64,000 nt of DNA, taken from NCBI RefSeq assembly GCF_022538185.1, contig NZ_JAKYXC010000002.1, positions 1 to 64,000 of the forward strand. Reading direction: 5' to 3'. The notes beneath the pieces were generated by a model. The model made no database searches. It worked only from the letters and a program-made list of their open reading frames with translations, and was not told the origin of the DNA. This document shows positions 27,925-38,699 of this stretch, one piece after another (within the stretch, counting starts at the first letter, position 1; the number at the start of each line of letters is the position of its first letter). The DNA is from Microbacterium sp. CFH 31415. GTDB lineage: Bacteria; Actinomycetota; Actinomycetes; Actinomycetales; Microbacteriaceae. The position numbers were made by a program, and so were the translations under genes.

Positions 27925-30608
27925 CGGCGCACCTCCAGGATCGTTCCGGCGATGAGGACGCCACCGCGCTCGCGCTCGGCCGGGGTGGCCGGCCTGCCCT
28001 GACCGCGCTCGGCGGTGTAGGCGAGCGACGGGTCGGGGGTCGTCGGGGCATTGATGAACGACGCGAACCGGCGCAGCTTCGCGGGGTCGTCGAGCGTGGC
28101 CTTCCACTCGTCCTCGTACGCGCCGACGTGGACCGCCATGGCCGCGTCGAGGTCGGCGCAGATGCCCAGACTGTCGTCGAAGATGACGGCGCGCAGCCCG
28201 TCGATCCCGCCCTCGAGCTCCTCGAACCACGGAGCCGTGCGCTGCAGCCGATCGGCCGTGAAGATGTAGTACATCAGGAACCGGTCGATCGCCGTGAGCA
28301 GCTCGGCATCGCTCAGCCCCTCGGCGAGCAGCACAGCGTGCCGAGGAGTGAATCCTCCGTTGCCGCCCACGTACATGTTCCAGCCGGCTTCGGTCGCGAT
28401 GACGCCGACGTCCTTTCCTCGCGCCTCGGCGCACTCACGCGCGCAGCCAGAGACGCCGAGCTTGAGCTTGTGCGGCGAGCGCAGGCCGCGGTAGCGCAGC
28501 TCGAGCTGCACGGCCATGCCGACCGAGTCCTGCACGCCGTACCGGCACCAGGTCGATCCCACGCATGACTTCACGGTGCGCAGCGACTTGCCGTACGCGT
28601 GGCCCGACTCGAAGCCGGCGTCGACGAGACGCCTCCAGATCTCGGGCAGCTGCTCGAGCCGTGCGCCGAACATGTCGATGCGCTGACCGCCTGTGATCTT
28701 GGTGTACAGGCCGAAATCGCGCGCCACCTCGCCGATGACGACGAGGCCCTCCGGTGTGATCTCGCCGCCGGGGATGCGCGGGACGACAGAGTAGCTGCCG
28801 TCCTTCTGGAGGTTGGCCATCACGTGGTCGTTGGTGTCCTGAAGGGTCGCGTTCTCCCCGTCGAGCACGTGCGCGCCGACGAGGGTGGACAGGATGCTCG
28901 CGAGCGCGGGCTTGCAGATGTCGCAGCCGCGGCCCGCGCCGAAACGATCGATCACGGCGCTGAAGGTGCGCAGGCCCGACACGCGCACCGCGTCGAAGAG
29001 CTGCCGGCGCGACATGTCGAAGTGCTCGCACAGGGCGTTGCTCAGGGACGCGCCGGTCTTCGCGAGCTCGGCGCCGACGATCTTCTTGACCATCGTCACG
29101 CACGACCCGCACGCGGCCCCGGCCTTGGTGCACGCCTTGATCGCGGCGACATCGGTGCAGCCGTCCTCGTGCACGGCGTGGCGGATGGCGCCGGCGGTGA
29201 CGCTGTTGCACGAGCAGACGAGTGCGGCGTCGGGGAGGTCGCCGGTCGGGGCGGCGACGCCGTTCTCGGGCAGGAGGTAGGCCGCCGGGTCGCCGCCGAG
29301 AGCTCCGCCGACCAGGGGCCGCAGCGAGCCGTACGCCGACGCGTCGCCGACGAGGATGCCGCCGAGGAGCGTCTTGGCGTCGTCCGAGAGCACCAGCTTC
29401 TTGTAGACGCCGGCGACGGGGTCGGCATAGACGACGTCGAGCGCGCCGGGAGTCTCGGCGAACGCGTCGCCGAAGCTGGCGACATCCACACCGGAGAGCT
29501 TGAGCTTGGTCGACAGATCGTAGCCGGGGAAGGATGCGTCGCCGCCGAGCAGGCGGGTGGCGGCGACCTCGGCCATCGCATAGCCGGGGGCCACCAGCCC
29601 CACGCAGGCGCCGTCGAAGTTGGCGACCTCGCCGATCGCGAGGATGCGCGGATCGGAGGTCTCGCAGCCGGCGTCGATGAGCACGCCGCCGCGCGGATGC
29701 ACGGCCAGGTCGGCGCCCCGTGCGAGCTCGTCGCGAGGACGGACACCGACGGTGAAGACGACGACGTCGGTGCGCTCGTAGCTGCCGTCACGGAACTCGA
29801 GTCCGGTCACCTGCCCGGTGCGGTCGGGGTCGAGCCGCGTGGTGCTCGTGCCGGTCAGGACGCGGATGCCGCGCGACTCGATGATGCGGCGGAGGGCGTC
29901 CCCGGCGGGGAGATCGAGCTGCGCAGACATGAGCCTGTCCGAGGACTGCACGACCGTGCACGCCACATCCACCCCCTGCAGCGCCCCGGCCGCCTCCAGG
30001 CCGAGCAGACCGCCGCCGATCACCGTCCCGCTGAGGGGGCGTCCGAGTTCCGCCGAGCGCTTCCCGACGAATGCGCGCAGGCGCTCGACGTCGTCGAGCG
30101 TGCGGTAGACGAAGCATCCTTCGAGTCCGAAGCCGTCGACGGCCAGACGCGCGGCGTACGAGCCGGTTGCGAGGACGAGCCGGTCATAGGCGACGCTGAG
30201 GCCGCTCCTGGTGGTCACCCGTCGTGCCGTGCGGTCGATCCGCGCGACCGGATCCCCGCCCACGAAGCGCACTCGCTCCTCGTCGAGCACGGCGCGATCG
30301 AGGGTCAGGTCGTCGGGAGTCGCGCCGCCGAAGAAGCCGGTGAGACCGACGCGGTCGTAGGGGTGCCGTCCCTCTTCGCCGAACAGCGTGATGCGCCACG
30401 ACTCGTCGGCGCGGCTGAGCAGGCTCTCGACGAACCGGTGCGCCACCATGCCGGCGCCGACCACGATGACGTGCGTGACGGCCGATTCGGTGGAGCTCAT
30501 TCCGTCACGGTACGCGTGCGATGTTGCAGGCGAGTCAGCGTCGTGTTTCCGGCTCTTGACGGTGGGGCGCCCGTCTTCCGGTGCGGTGCGGGGGGCTTCC
30601 TCGGTCAT
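27921..30608 (-). CDS. nirB: NADH-dependent nitrite reductase large subunit
   Basis: NirB of 895 residues reduces nitrite to ammonium. The FAD/NADH domain (VIVVGAGMVAHRF near 47, then RLVLATGSYAARL and FTVGVRPRDEL) covers about 45-400. A BFD-like [2Fe-2S] domain has LVCSCNSVTAGAI and AACGSCVTMV near 465-510. The ferredoxin-like and siroheme/[4Fe-4S] domains follow, with cluster ligands in VGSTWCRYG and SGCARECAE. The start at ATG 30608 has CAGGAG at a good distance and adds a 36-residue N-terminal extension; an ATG at 30500 is the alternative. Its promoter holds the nitrate operator. First gene of nirB-nirD-cobA-hemD. Confidence 0.95.
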   Translation of the reverse strand: MTEEAPRTAPEDGRPTVKSRKHDADSPATSHAYRDGMSSTESAVTHVIVVGAGMVAHRFVESLLSRADESWRITLFGEEGRHPYDRVGLTGFFGGATPDDLTLDRAVLDEERVRFVGGDPVARIDRTARRVTTRSGLSVAYDRLVLATGSYAARLAVDGFGLEGCFVYRTLDDVERLRAFVGKRSAELGRPLSGTVIGGGLLGLEAAGALQGVDVACTVVQSSDRLMSAQLDLPAGDALRRIIESRGIRVLTGTSTTRLDPDRTGQVTGLEFRDGSYERTDVVVFTVGVRPRDELARGADLAVHPRGGVLIDAGCETSDPRILAIGEVANFDGACVGLVAPGYAMAEVAATRLLGGDASFPGYDLSTKLKLSGVDVASFGDAFAETPGALDVVYADPVAGVYKKLVLSDDAKTLLGGILVGDASAYGSLRPLVGGALGGDPAAYLLPENGVAAPTGDLPDAALVCSCNSVTAGAIRHAVHEDGCTDVAAIKACTKAGAACGSCVTMVKKIVGAELAKTGASLSNALCEHFDMSRRQLFDAVRVSGLRTFSAVIDRFGAGRGCDICKPALASILSTLVGAHVLDGENATLQDTNDHVMANLQKDGSYSVVPRIPGGEITPEGLVVIGEVARDFGLYTKITGGQRIDMFGARLEQLPEIWRRLVDAGFESGHAYGKSLRTVKSCVGSTWCRYGVQDSVGMAVQLELRYRGLRSPHKLKLGVSGCARECAEARGKDVGVIATEAGWNMYVGGNGGFTPRHAVLLAEGLSDAELLTAIDRFLMYYIFTADRLQRTAPWFEELEGGIDGLRAVIFDDSLGICADLDAAMAVHVGAYEDEWKATLDDPAKLRRFASFINAPTTPDPSLAYTAERGQGRPATPAERERGGVLIAGTILEVRR

Positions 30609-30647
30609 GGCGTCTCCTGCTCGACGGAACGGCTGTCGGTGCCCGCC

Positions 30648-30713
30648 ACGCTAGGAGCGCAGTGTTTCGCCGTGCGACGGGCGCCGGTTACCTCCGGCGA
30701 ACGTTTCCCTCAC
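30648..30713 (-). promoter_or_regulatory. putative GlnR/NnaR operator and promoter of nirB
   Basis: On the minus strand: GTGAG (30713), a degenerate GTTCG (30702), GTAAC (30691), GAAAC (30668) and the -10 box TAGCGT (30653-30648). Distances GTGAG-GTAAC 22 bp, GTAAC-GAAAC 23 bp and GTAAC to -10 box 38 bp equal those at narK. The remainder of 30714-30832 upstream of glgX shows only GC-rich sequence and the glgX ribosome site. Confidence 0.6.
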
Positions 30714-30832
30714 ACCGCCGTCGCGCCGGAAGTGAGAACCGCGCCGGCTTACCTCACCGCGCCCGTCCACGCCAGGCCGGACTTCCGGAGGCGGCGGTCG
30801 ATATCGTGAAGACCCGCCGACATGGAGGTCCA

Positions 30833-33046
30833 ATGCACACCTGGCCAGGCTCCGCCTACCCGCTCGGAGCGACGTTCGACGGCAATGGCACCAACTTCGC
30901 TCTGTTCAGCGAGGGTGCCGAGCGCGTCGAACTCTGCCTGTTCGACGACGACGGCACCGAGACGCGCATCGAGCTGCGCGACGTCGACGCGTTCGTCCAC
31001 CACGGCTACCTTCCCGCGGTCCAGCCGGGGCAGCGCTACGGCTATCGCGTGCACGGCCCGCACGACCCCGCCTCGGGCAAGCGGTTCAATCCCCACAAGC
31101 TGGTGCTCGACCCCTACGCCAAAGCCGTCGAAGGACAGGTCACCTGGGGGCAGCCGGTGTTCGGCTACGACTTCGACGACCCCGACTCGCGCAACGACGA
31201 GGACTCGGCGTCGCACCAGATGATGGGCGTGGTCGTGAACCCGTACTTCGACTGGAGCGGCGACCGCCAGCCGAAGACGCCGTACTCGGAGTCGTTCGTG
31301 TACGAGGCGCACGTGCGCGGACTCACCGAGCTGCATCCCGCCGTGCCCGAAGAGATCCGCGGCACGTACAGCGCCATCGCCCATCCCGCGGTCATCGAGC
31401 ACCTGCAGAAGCTGGGCGTGACGGCGATCGAGCTCATGCCCGTCCACCAGTTCGTCAACGACTCGGTGCTCGAGGAGAACGGCCTGTCCAACTACTGGGG
31501 CTACAACACCATTGCATTCTTCGCCCCGCAGAACACGTACGCCTCCAGCGGTCAGCGCGGTCAGCAGGTCCAGGAGTTCAAGGGGATGGTGAAAGCCCTG
31601 CACGCCGCGGGGATCGAGGTGATCCTCGACGTCGTATACAACCACACCGCCGAAGGCAACCACCTGGGACCCACCCTCTCCATGCGCGGGATCGACAACG
31701 AGGCCTACTACCGGCTCGAAGACGACGACAAGCGCTACTACACCGACTACACCGGCACCGGCAACAGCCTGAACGTCGGCAACCCGCACACCCTGCAGCT
31801 CATCATGGACTCGCTGCGGTACTGGGTGCTCGAGATGCATGTCGACGGGTTCCGGTTCGACCTCGCCTCGACGCTCGCGCGCGAGTTCTACGAGGTCGAC
31901 CGGCTGGCGACGTTCTTCGAGCTCGTGCAGCAGGATCCGGTGGTGTCGCAGGTGAAGCTCATCGCCGAGCCGTGGGATGTCGGGCCGGGCGGCTACCAGG
32001 TCGGGAACTTCCCGCCGCAGTGGACGGAGTGGAACGGCAAGTACCGCGACACGGTGCGTGACTTCTGGCGCGGTGAGCCGGCGACGCTCGGCGAGTTCGC
32101 CTCACGGCTCACCGGGTCGGCCGACCTCTACGAGCACTCCGGCCGCCGGCCCGTGGCATCCATCAACTTCGTCACCGCCCACGACGGGTTCACGCTTCGC
32201 GATCTGGTCTCGTACAACGACAAGCACAACGACGCCAACGGCGAGGACAACCGCGACGGCGCCGACGACAACCGCTCGTGGAACGGGGGAGTGGAGGGCC
32301 CGACGGACGATCCCGCGGTGCTTACGCTCCGCGCTCGCCAGCAGCGCAACTTCATCGCGACGCTGATGCTGTCGCAGGGGGTGCCCATGCTGCTCCACGG
32401 CGACGAGCTCGGCCGTACCCAGCGCGGCAACAACAACGGCTACGCGCAGGACAACGAGATCACCTGGGTGGACTGGTCCGCCGTCGACCAGCCCCTCGTC
32501 GAGTTCACGGCTGCTCTCGCGCGGCTGAGGCGCGAGCACCCGACGTTCCGCCGGCGCCGGTTCTTCAACGGGCGGCCGGTGCGGCGCGAAGAGGGCGCGC
32601 CGATCCCCGACATCGTGTGGCTCCGACCCGACGGCACGCAGATGCAGCCCGAGGACTGGGGTTCCGGCTTCGGTCGCGCCGTCGGGGTTTTCCTGAACGG
32701 CGACGGGATCCGCGAGCGCGACCGTCGGGGTGAGCCCATCTCGGACCATCACTTCATGGTGCTGTTCAACGCGGGCGAGGACGTCGTGGACTTCGTCGTG
32801 CCCGACGTGGAGTTCAGCCCCAAGTGGGACGTCGTGGTCGACACGGCCGGCGAGCACGCCGACACCGAGCCCCTCGAGCCGGGCGCCGGACTGCCGGTGC
32901 AAGGCCGGTCGCTCATGGTGCTGCGCGAGCACGAGGTGCCCGAGCCGGCGATCGGTCATACGGTCGCGGCATCCCTCGCCGTCACATCTGTCGCCGGACC
33001 GGATGAGGTGCCGGGCGCGGCGCCGCGGGCCGAGCTGGGCGGGTGA
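30833..33046 (+). CDS. glgX: glycogen debranching enzyme GlgX/TreX
   Basis: GH13 debranching enzyme of 737 residues that cuts alpha-1,6 branches of glycogen. An N-terminal CBM48 domain (YPLGATFDGNGTNFALFSEG) precedes the barrel. Catalytic regions are GFRFDLAS (nucleophile Asp near 343), IAEPWDVGPGGYQVG (acid Glu near 379) and FVTAHDGFTLRDLVSYN (Asp near 449). ATG 30833 has GGAGG six bases upstream; the frame is open further upstream but lacks family residues. It stands directly before treY and treZ, so it most likely works as TreX supplying linear maltodextrin for trehalose synthesis. Confidence 0.95.
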   Translation: MHTWPGSAYPLGATFDGNGTNFALFSEGAERVELCLFDDDGTETRIELRDVDAFVHHGYLPAVQPGQRYGYRVHGPHDPASGKRFNPHKLVLDPYAKAVEGQVTWGQPVFGYDFDDPDSRNDEDSASHQMMGVVVNPYFDWSGDRQPKTPYSESFVYEAHVRGLTELHPAVPEEIRGTYSAIAHPAVIEHLQKLGVTAIELMPVHQFVNDSVLEENGLSNYWGYNTIAFFAPQNTYASSGQRGQQVQEFKGMVKALHAAGIEVILDVVYNHTAEGNHLGPTLSMRGIDNEAYYRLEDDDKRYYTDYTGTGNSLNVGNPHTLQLIMDSLRYWVLEMHVDGFRFDLASTLAREFYEVDRLATFFELVQQDPVVSQVKLIAEPWDVGPGGYQVGNFPPQWTEWNGKYRDTVRDFWRGEPATLGEFASRLTGSADLYEHSGRRPVASINFVTAHDGFTLRDLVSYNDKHNDANGEDNRDGADDNRSWNGGVEGPTDDPAVLTLRARQQRNFIATLMLSQGVPMLLHGDELGRTQRGNNNGYAQDNEITWVDWSAVDQPLVEFTAALARLRREHPTFRRRRFFNGRPVRREEGAPIPDIVWLRPDGTQMQPEDWGSGFGRAVGVFLNGDGIRERDRRGEPISDHHFMVLFNAGEDVVDFVVPDVEFSPKWDVVVDTAGEHADTEPLEPGAGLPVQGRSLMVLREHEVPEPAIGHTVAASLAVTSVAGPDEVPGAAPRAELGG

Positions 33047-33053
33047 GCCGGAC

Positions 33054-35396
33054 GTGCCCGCGAAGGTGCCGGTCTCGACGTACCGACTGCAGGTCAGGCC
33101 GTCGTTCACCCTCGACGACGCGGCGGCGCTGGCCGGCTACCTCGCCGATCTCGGGGTCGGCTGGGTCTACCTCTCGCCCATCTTGACCTCGTCGGAGGGG
33201 TCCGACCACGGCTACGACGTGGTGGATCCGACGACGGTCGATCCCGCACGCGGCGGTGCGGACGGACTCGCCCGGGCGAGCGGCGCCTTCCGCGCCGCGG
33301 GTCTGGGCGTTCTCGTCGACATCGTGCCGAACCACGTCGGCGTCGCCCGGCCGGCAGAGAACGCGTGGTGGTGGGACGTGCTCACGCACGGCCGGGAGTC
33401 CGTGTGGGCGAGCACGTTCGACATCGACTGGGACTTCGGGGGCGGGAAGGTGCGTCTTCCCGTGCTCGGGGAGACGACGACGGATGCCGCTGCGTCCGGT
33501 GCTCTGCGGGCCGAGGCCGGGGAACTGCGTTATCACGAGCACCGCTTCCCCCTGGCGCCCGGATCCTGGGCCGACGGCGACGACGTCACGACGGTCCTCT
33601 CGCGCCAGCACTACGAGCTGATGGACTGGCGCCGGGAGGCGGACGACCTGAACTACCGGCGTTTCTTCGCCGTCTCGAGCCTCGCCGCCGTCCGTGTGGA
33701 GGACGCCGAGGTGTTCGACCGCACCCACGTGGAGGTCGCCCGCTGGTTCAGCGAGGGGCTCGTCGACGGGCTGAGGGTGGACCATCCCGACGGTCTGCGC
33801 GACCCGGTCGGCTACCTCGAGCGGCTGGACCGCGTCACGGAGAGCGCTTACATCGTCGCCGAGAAGATCCTCGAGCGGGGCGAGGCGCTGCCGCAGTTCT
33901 TCGCCGCGGACGGGACGACGGGGTACGACGCGCTCGCTGAGATCGACCGGGTGCTCGTCGACCCCTCGGGTGAGGAGCGCCTCGACGCCCTCGACGCGGC
34001 GCTGCGCAGCGCGACGGGCCTGCCCGCCGCAGAGCCCTGGCCACAGCTCATCGCGGGAACCAAGCGTGCGGTGGCCGACGGCATCCTGCACTCCGAGGTC
34101 AGGCGGCTCGCTCGCGACCTCGGAAGCACCGACGACCCATCGACGGAGGACGCCCTCGCCGAGCTGCTGGCGTGGTTCCCGGTATACCGCTCGTACCTGC
34201 CGGCCGGGCGCGAGCACCTCGACCACGCGCACCGCGCCGCTCGGGCCGCACGCCCCGAGCTCGCCGGCGTGCTCGACCGCCTCCTGCCCCTGCTCGCCGA
34301 TCCGCGGCATCCCGCCGCCCAGCGGTTCTCGCAGACGAGCGGCATGGTGATGGCGAAGGGCGTCGAGGACACCGCGTTCTACCGGTCGACGCGCCTGGGC
34401 ACGTTGACGGAGGTCGGCGCCGACCCGTCGCAGTTCGCACTGTCTGTCGACGCTTTTCATGCCGCGCAGGCGCGCCGCCACGCATCGTGGCCGAGCAGCA
34501 TGACGACGCTGTCGACCCACGACACCAAGCGCGGCGAGGATGTGCGGGCCCGGCTGGCTGTGCTCGCGGAGATCCCGGCGCGCTGGGCTGAGGTGCTCGA
34601 AGAGCTGCGGGATGCCGCGTCCACCGGGCACGGTCCCCTCGACGCCCTGCTCTGGCAGGGCGTCGTCGGCGCGTGGCCCGCGTCGCGCGAGCGACTGCGC
34701 GCGTACGCGGAGAAGGCCGCACGAGAGGCGGGGGAGGCGACGTCGTGGCTCGCCCCCGATGATTCGTTCGAGTCGCACGTGCGCGCTGTGATCGACGCGG
34801 TCTTCGACGACGCCGACGTCGCGGCGCGCGTGGAGTCCTTCGTCGCCGAGATCGAGTCGGCCGGGTGGTCGAATGCGCTGTCGGCGAAGCTGCTCCAGCT
34901 CGCCGGCCCAGGCGTGCCCGACGTGTACCAGGGGAGTGAGCTGTGGGAGCAGAGCCTCGTCGATCCCGACAACCGGCGGCCGGTCGACTTCGCCGAGCGC
35001 CGGCGACTGCTCGCCGACCTCGACGCCGGCCTCCAGCCGCTGGTGGACCGGTCCGGCGCCGCGAAGCTGCTCGTGACCTCTCGCACCCTGCGCCTGCGTC
35101 GGGACCGACCCGACCTGTTCACCCGGTACACGCCTGCGACCGTCGTCGGATCCGCCGCGGACCACGTCGTCGCGGTCGATCGCGGCGGCGCCCTCGCGGT
35201 CGCGACGCGCCTTCCCGTCGCGCTCGCGCGCCGGGGCGCGGCATCCGGGTCCCCGTGGCACGACACCGTGCTGCTGCGCCACGCCGGCCCCACGACCGAC
35301 GTCTTCACCGGCCGCACCTACCGGGGCGGGGCGGTCCCGGTGGCGGAGCTCCTCGCCGTGTACCCGGTGGCGCTGCTCACGGCGGGCTCGTCATGA
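33054..35396 (+). CDS. treY: malto-oligosyltrehalose synthase
   Basis: TreY of 780 residues turns the reducing-end glucose of maltodextrin into an alpha,alpha-1,1 linkage. Family blocks are [19 protein letters not shown] at the start, [73 protein letters not shown] and [16 protein letters not shown] 33054 lies seven bases after the glgX stop. The end overlaps treZ. Confidence 0.94.
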   Translation: MPAKVPVSTYRLQVRPSFTLDDAAALAGYLADLGVGWVYLSPILTSSEGSDHGYDVVDPTTVDPARGGADGLARASGAFRAAGLGVLVDIVPNHVGVARPAENAWWWDVLTHGRESVWASTFDIDWDFGGGKVRLPVLGETTTDAAASGALRAEAGELRYHEHRFPLAPGSWADGDDVTTVLSRQHYELMDWRREADDLNYRRFFAVSSLAAVRVEDAEVFDRTHVEVARWFSEGLVDGLRVDHPDGLRDPVGYLERLDRVTESAYIVAEKILERGEALPQFFAADGTTGYDALAEIDRVLVDPSGEERLDALDAALRSATGLPAAEPWPQLIAGTKRAVADGILHSEVRRLARDLGSTDDPSTEDALAELLAWFPVYRSYLPAGREHLDHAHRAARAARPELAGVLDRLLPLLADPRHPAAQRFSQTSGMVMAKGVEDTAFYRSTRLGTLTEVGADPSQFALSVDAFHAAQARRHASWPSSMTTLSTHDTKRGEDVRARLAVLAEIPARWAEVLEELRDAASTGHGPLDALLWQGVVGAWPASRERLRAYAEKAAREAGEATSWLAPDDSFESHVRAVIDAVFDDADVAARVESFVAEIESAGWSNALSAKLLQLAGPGVPDVYQGSELWEQSLVDPDNRRPVDFAERRRLLADLDAGLQPLVDRSGAAKLLVTSRTLRLRRDRPDLFTRYTPATVVGSAADHVVAVDRGGALAVATRLPVALARRGAASGSPWHDTVLLRHAGPTTDVFTGRTYRGGAVPVAELLAVYPVALLTAGSS

Positions 35397-37126
35397 CCAC
35401 TTCGGTGTGGGCGCCGCGCGCGGACCGCGTCGCACTCCGCGTGCCCGCGCGGGGCTCCGACGTGGGGATGCGGCGCGGAGACGACGGATGGTGGCACGCG
35501 CCGCTGACCCTCGACCACGGCGAGGAGTACGGCTTCGTCCTGGGCGACTCCCCATCCGCCCGGCCCGATCCACGCTCGCGATGGCAGCCGCGCGGCGTCC
35601 ACGAGCTGAGTGCGGCATTCGATCCCTCTCGCCACCCGTGGCAGGACACCGGCTGGAGGGGACGGCAGCTGGCCGGAGGGGTCGTCTACGAGCTGCACGT
35701 AGGCACCTTCACGAAGGAGGGGACGCTGGATGCCGCCGCCCGGCGCCTCGGTCACCTCGTCGACCTCGGCGTGGACTTCGTCGAGCTGCTTCCGGTCAAC
35801 GCGTTCAACGGCGTGCACAACTGGGGCTACGACGGGGTGCTCTGGTACGCGGTGCACGAGCCCTACGGCGGACCGTCCGCATACCAGCGCTTCGTCGACG
35901 CGTGCCATCGCGCAGGTCTCGGCGTGATCCAGGACGTCGTCTACAACCATCTCGGACCGAGCGGCAACTACCTGCCCGAGTTCGGCCCGTACCTCCGTGA
36001 CGCCGAGGCGACCGCCTGGGGCTCGTCGGTCGACCTCGACGAGGCCGAGGTGCGGCGCTATCTCGTCGAGAACGCCCTCATGTGGCTGCGCGACTTCCGC
36101 GTGGACGGGCTGCGCCTCGACGCCGTCCACGCGCTCCACGACCGCTCAGCTACGCACATCCTGCAGGAGCTGGCCGAGTCCGTCGACGCGCTGAGCGCGC
36201 ACGTGGGCCGGCCGTTGACGCTGATAGCCGAGAGCGATCTGAACGACGCCCGCCTCGTCACCGCCCGTGAGGCGGGCGGCTTCGGGCTCACCGCCCAGTG
36301 GAGCGACGACTACCACCATGCTCTCCACGTCGCGCTCACGGGGGAGACGACCGGATACTACGCCGACTTCGCGCCCCTGTCGGCGCTCGTCAAGGCGTCG
36401 ACGCAGGGGTTCTTCCACGATGGGACCTTCTCGTCGTTCCGCGGCCGCCCGCACGGCGAACCGATCGACCCGCGGCTTCCGACCTGGCGCCTCGTGACGT
36501 TCGCGCAGGACCACGATCAGATCGGCAATCGCGCCGCCGGGGACCGCCTCTCGCAGTCCCTCGACCCGGGCGGCCTCGCGATCGCCGCGGTGCTCACGGT
36601 GCTCGCGCCGTTCACGCCGATGCTCTTCATGGGGGAGGAGTGGGCCGCGTCGACGCCGTGGCAGTACTTCACGTCGCATCCCGAGAAGGAGCTGGGCGAG
36701 GCTACGGCCCGCGGCCGAAAGGCCGAGTTCGCCCGGATGGGCTGGGACGAGTCCGCCGTGCCCGACCCGCAGGATCCGGCGACGTTCGAGCGCTCCATCC
36801 TTCGATGGGAGGAACGGGATGCTGCGCCCCACGCCCGCCTGCTGGCGCTGTACCGAGAGCTCATCGCGCTGCGCCGGAGGGTCGCCGACTTCACCGACCC
36901 CGACTTCCGCTCGCTGAGCGCGGACGCCGACGAGGAGCGGCGCTGGTTCCGGCTGCGGCGCGCGTCATCGGAGATCGTCGTGAACTTCGGTCCGGCGGAG
37001 GTCGTCCTTCCGATCGACGTGTCGGCTCGCATCGCGCTCGCCACCGACGGCATGACAACGGCGACCGGCGGGCTCCTGCGCCTGCCGGCACGATCGGCCG
37101 CGGTGCTCGTGCCTCCTGGGGACTGA
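35393..37126 (+). CDS. treZ: malto-oligosyltrehalose trehalohydrolase
   Basis: TreZ of 577 residues releases trehalose from the TreY product. The N-terminal domain ([13 protein letters not shown]) is followed by the GH13 barrel: [47 protein letters not shown] with the nucleophile Asp, [13 protein letters not shown] with the acid Glu, and [15 protein letters not shown] 35393 overlaps the treY stop (ATGA). Convergent with map, 11 bp apart. Confidence 0.95.
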   Translation: MTTSVWAPRADRVALRVPARGSDVGMRRGDDGWWHAPLTLDHGEEYGFVLGDSPSARPDPRSRWQPRGVHELSAAFDPSRHPWQDTGWRGRQLAGGVVYELHVGTFTKEGTLDAAARRLGHLVDLGVDFVELLPVNAFNGVHNWGYDGVLWYAVHEPYGGPSAYQRFVDACHRAGLGVIQDVVYNHLGPSGNYLPEFGPYLRDAEATAWGSSVDLDEAEVRRYLVENALMWLRDFRVDGLRLDAVHALHDRSATHILQELAESVDALSAHVGRPLTLIAESDLNDARLVTAREAGGFGLTAQWSDDYHHALHVALTGETTGYYADFAPLSALVKASTQGFFHDGTFSSFRGRPHGEPIDPRLPTWRLVTFAQDHDQIGNRAAGDRLSQSLDPGGLAIAAVLTVLAPFTPMLFMGEEWAASTPWQYFTSHPEKELGEATARGRKAEFARMGWDESAVPDPQDPATFERSILRWEERDAAPHARLLALYRELIALRRRVADFTDPDFRSLSADADEERRWFRLRRASSEIVVNFGPAEVVLPIDVSARIALATDGMTTATGGLLRLPARSAAVLVPPGD

Positions 37127-37137
37127 GCGCGCAGCGG

Positions 37138-37920
37138 TCAGGCCACGCCGAGCCAGGACCGGTCGGTGAGCACGATCGGCCCGTCCTCGGTGATCGCGAT
37201 GGTGTGCTCGGAGTGCGCCCCGCGGGAGCCGTCGACCGAGCGGAGCGTCCATCCGTCGGGGTCGGTCACCAGCCGATCGGTCGTCTGGAGGAACCAGGGC
37301 TCGAGCGCGACGACCAGACCCGCGCGCAGCGGATAGCCACGGCCCGGCTTGCCGTCGTTGGGCACGTGGGGGTCGCCGTGCATGATGCGTCCGACGCCGT
37401 GGCCTCCGAAGTCGGTGTTGATCGAGTAGCCGTCGGCGTGGGCGACGGCCGCGATCGCCGCCGAGATGTCGCCGATGCGGTGGTCGACCGTCGCGGCCCG
37501 GATCGCGGCATCCAATGCCCGCTCGGTCGTGTCGATCAGGGCGAGGTCCTCATCACGCGGAGTGCCCACCACGAACGACACCGCCGAGTCGGCGACCCAG
37601 CCGTCGACGGACACCGCGAAATCGAGCGACACCAGGTCGCCGTCGCGGAGCACGTAGTCGAAGGGGAGACCGTGCAGGACGGCATCGTTCACCGACGTGC
37701 AGATCACCTTGCCGAACGGGCTCGCGCCGAACGACGGGTGGTAGTCGATGTAGCACGACTCGGCCCCCGCGCGCCGGATCATCTCGTGCGCGCGGCGATC
37801 GATCGCGAGCAGGTTCGTGCCGACCTTCGTCTCGTCGCGCAGCGTCGCCAGCGTCTCGGCGACGAATCGCCCTGCCGGCCTCATCGCCTCGATCTCGGCG
37901 GGTGTGCGCAGCTCGATCAT
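37138..37920 (-). CDS. map: type I methionine aminopeptidase
   Basis: MetAP of 260 residues removes N-terminal Met from new proteins. Metal-binding blocks are SLDFAVSVDGWVADSAVSF (two Asp), FGGHGVGRIMHGDP (His), LEPWF (Glu) and SEHTIAITEDG (Glu near the end). The motif NDAVLHGLPFDYVL is typical. ATG 37920 has AAAGGGA upstream. The protein lacks the N-terminal zinc-finger or linker extension seen in other actinobacterial MetAPs. Confidence 0.95.
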   Translation of the reverse strand: MIELRTPAEIEAMRPAGRFVAETLATLRDETKVGTNLLAIDRRAHEMIRRAGAESCYIDYHPSFGASPFGKVICTSVNDAVLHGLPFDYVLRDGDLVSLDFAVSVDGWVADSAVSFVVGTPRDEDLALIDTTERALDAAIRAATVDHRIGDISAAIAAVAHADGYSINTDFGGHGVGRIMHGDPHVPNDGKPGRGYPLRAGLVVALEPWFLQTTDRLVTDPDGWTLRSVDGSRGAHSEHTIAITEDGPIVLTDRSWLGVA

Positions 37921-38025
37921 CGGTGTTCCCTTTCGTTCGCATCCATTCTGTCTGACGCGGACGCACGGGGCTGGGAGGATGCTCCGCAGCTCGATGACCG
38001 CGTGCCGCGCCGCGCTCGACCGGCG

Positions 38026-38031
38026 TACCAT
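38026..38031 (+). promoter_or_regulatory. leaderless -10 box of the small membrane protein gene
   Basis: TACCAT ends seven bases before the ATG at 38039. Confidence 0.4.
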
Positions 38032-38038
38032 TCACAGC

Positions 38039-38530
38039 ATGTGGCTGCGACGCGGTTTCTTCGGCTGGCTCATCCCCGCCGCCTTCGTCCTGCCCCTGTG
38101 GCTGTTCGTCGGCTGGCTCATCGCCGGAGCCGGCGGCTGGGCTTTCCTCTGGATGATCTTCGCGATTCCCGGCGTCTTCCTGTGGCAGCTGCTCATCTCC
38201 CTGCTCGTGCGCGCGCGAGGCACGGTCCGCGCCCACCGGGCGGTGTCGTGGTGGGACTTGCTCGGCCTCACCGTGTGGCACCTGATGGTCATCTCGCTCG
38301 GCTTCTACAACCAGGCGTGGTGGACGCCGCTGATGATCCTCACGGTCCTGGTCGGAGTCGCGCTGTTCTGGCTCTCGCTGTGGCAGCTGTGGAGTGAGGC
38401 GAAGCCTTCTCGGGTGGTCCTGCGCACGTCGGAGGGCATGGCGTACATCCCGCCGGCGGAGGAGCGCGCCGAGGCATCCGTCCAGGACATCATCATCGTC
38501 ACCGAGAAGCAGCGGCCGCCGGCGCCCTGA
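38039..38530 (+). CDS. membrane protein of about four segments, function unknown
   Basis: Protein of 163 residues, unusually rich in Trp, with hydrophobic segments at about 10-30, 35-55, 77-92 and 97-118 (for example FVLPLWLFVGWLIAGAG and LMILTVLVGVALFWLSLW) and a soluble tail ending QDIIIVTEKQRPPAP. The start MWLRRGFFGW fits the leaderless -10. It lies between map (divergent) and rplS. I recognise no family. Confidence 0.75.
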   Translation: MWLRRGFFGWLIPAAFVLPLWLFVGWLIAGAGGWAFLWMIFAIPGVFLWQLLISLLVRARGTVRAHRAVSWWDLLGLTVWHLMVISLGFYNQAWWTPLMILTVLVGVALFWLSLWQLWSEAKPSRVVLRTSEGMAYIPPAEERAEASVQDIIIVTEKQRPPAP

Positions 38531-38699
38531 CCCGTTTTGGCGGGGCGTCGCATCCATGGCAGAATGGCTGTTTGTGCCCTGACCAGGTTCTGCCTCAGGG
38601 GAATCCGCCATTCGGCTCTCAGCCGGTGGCATCGGGCACACGACATCCTTTCCAACACTTCCCGCGGTCGACCTGTGGCGGCCGCAGAGAGAAACGATC

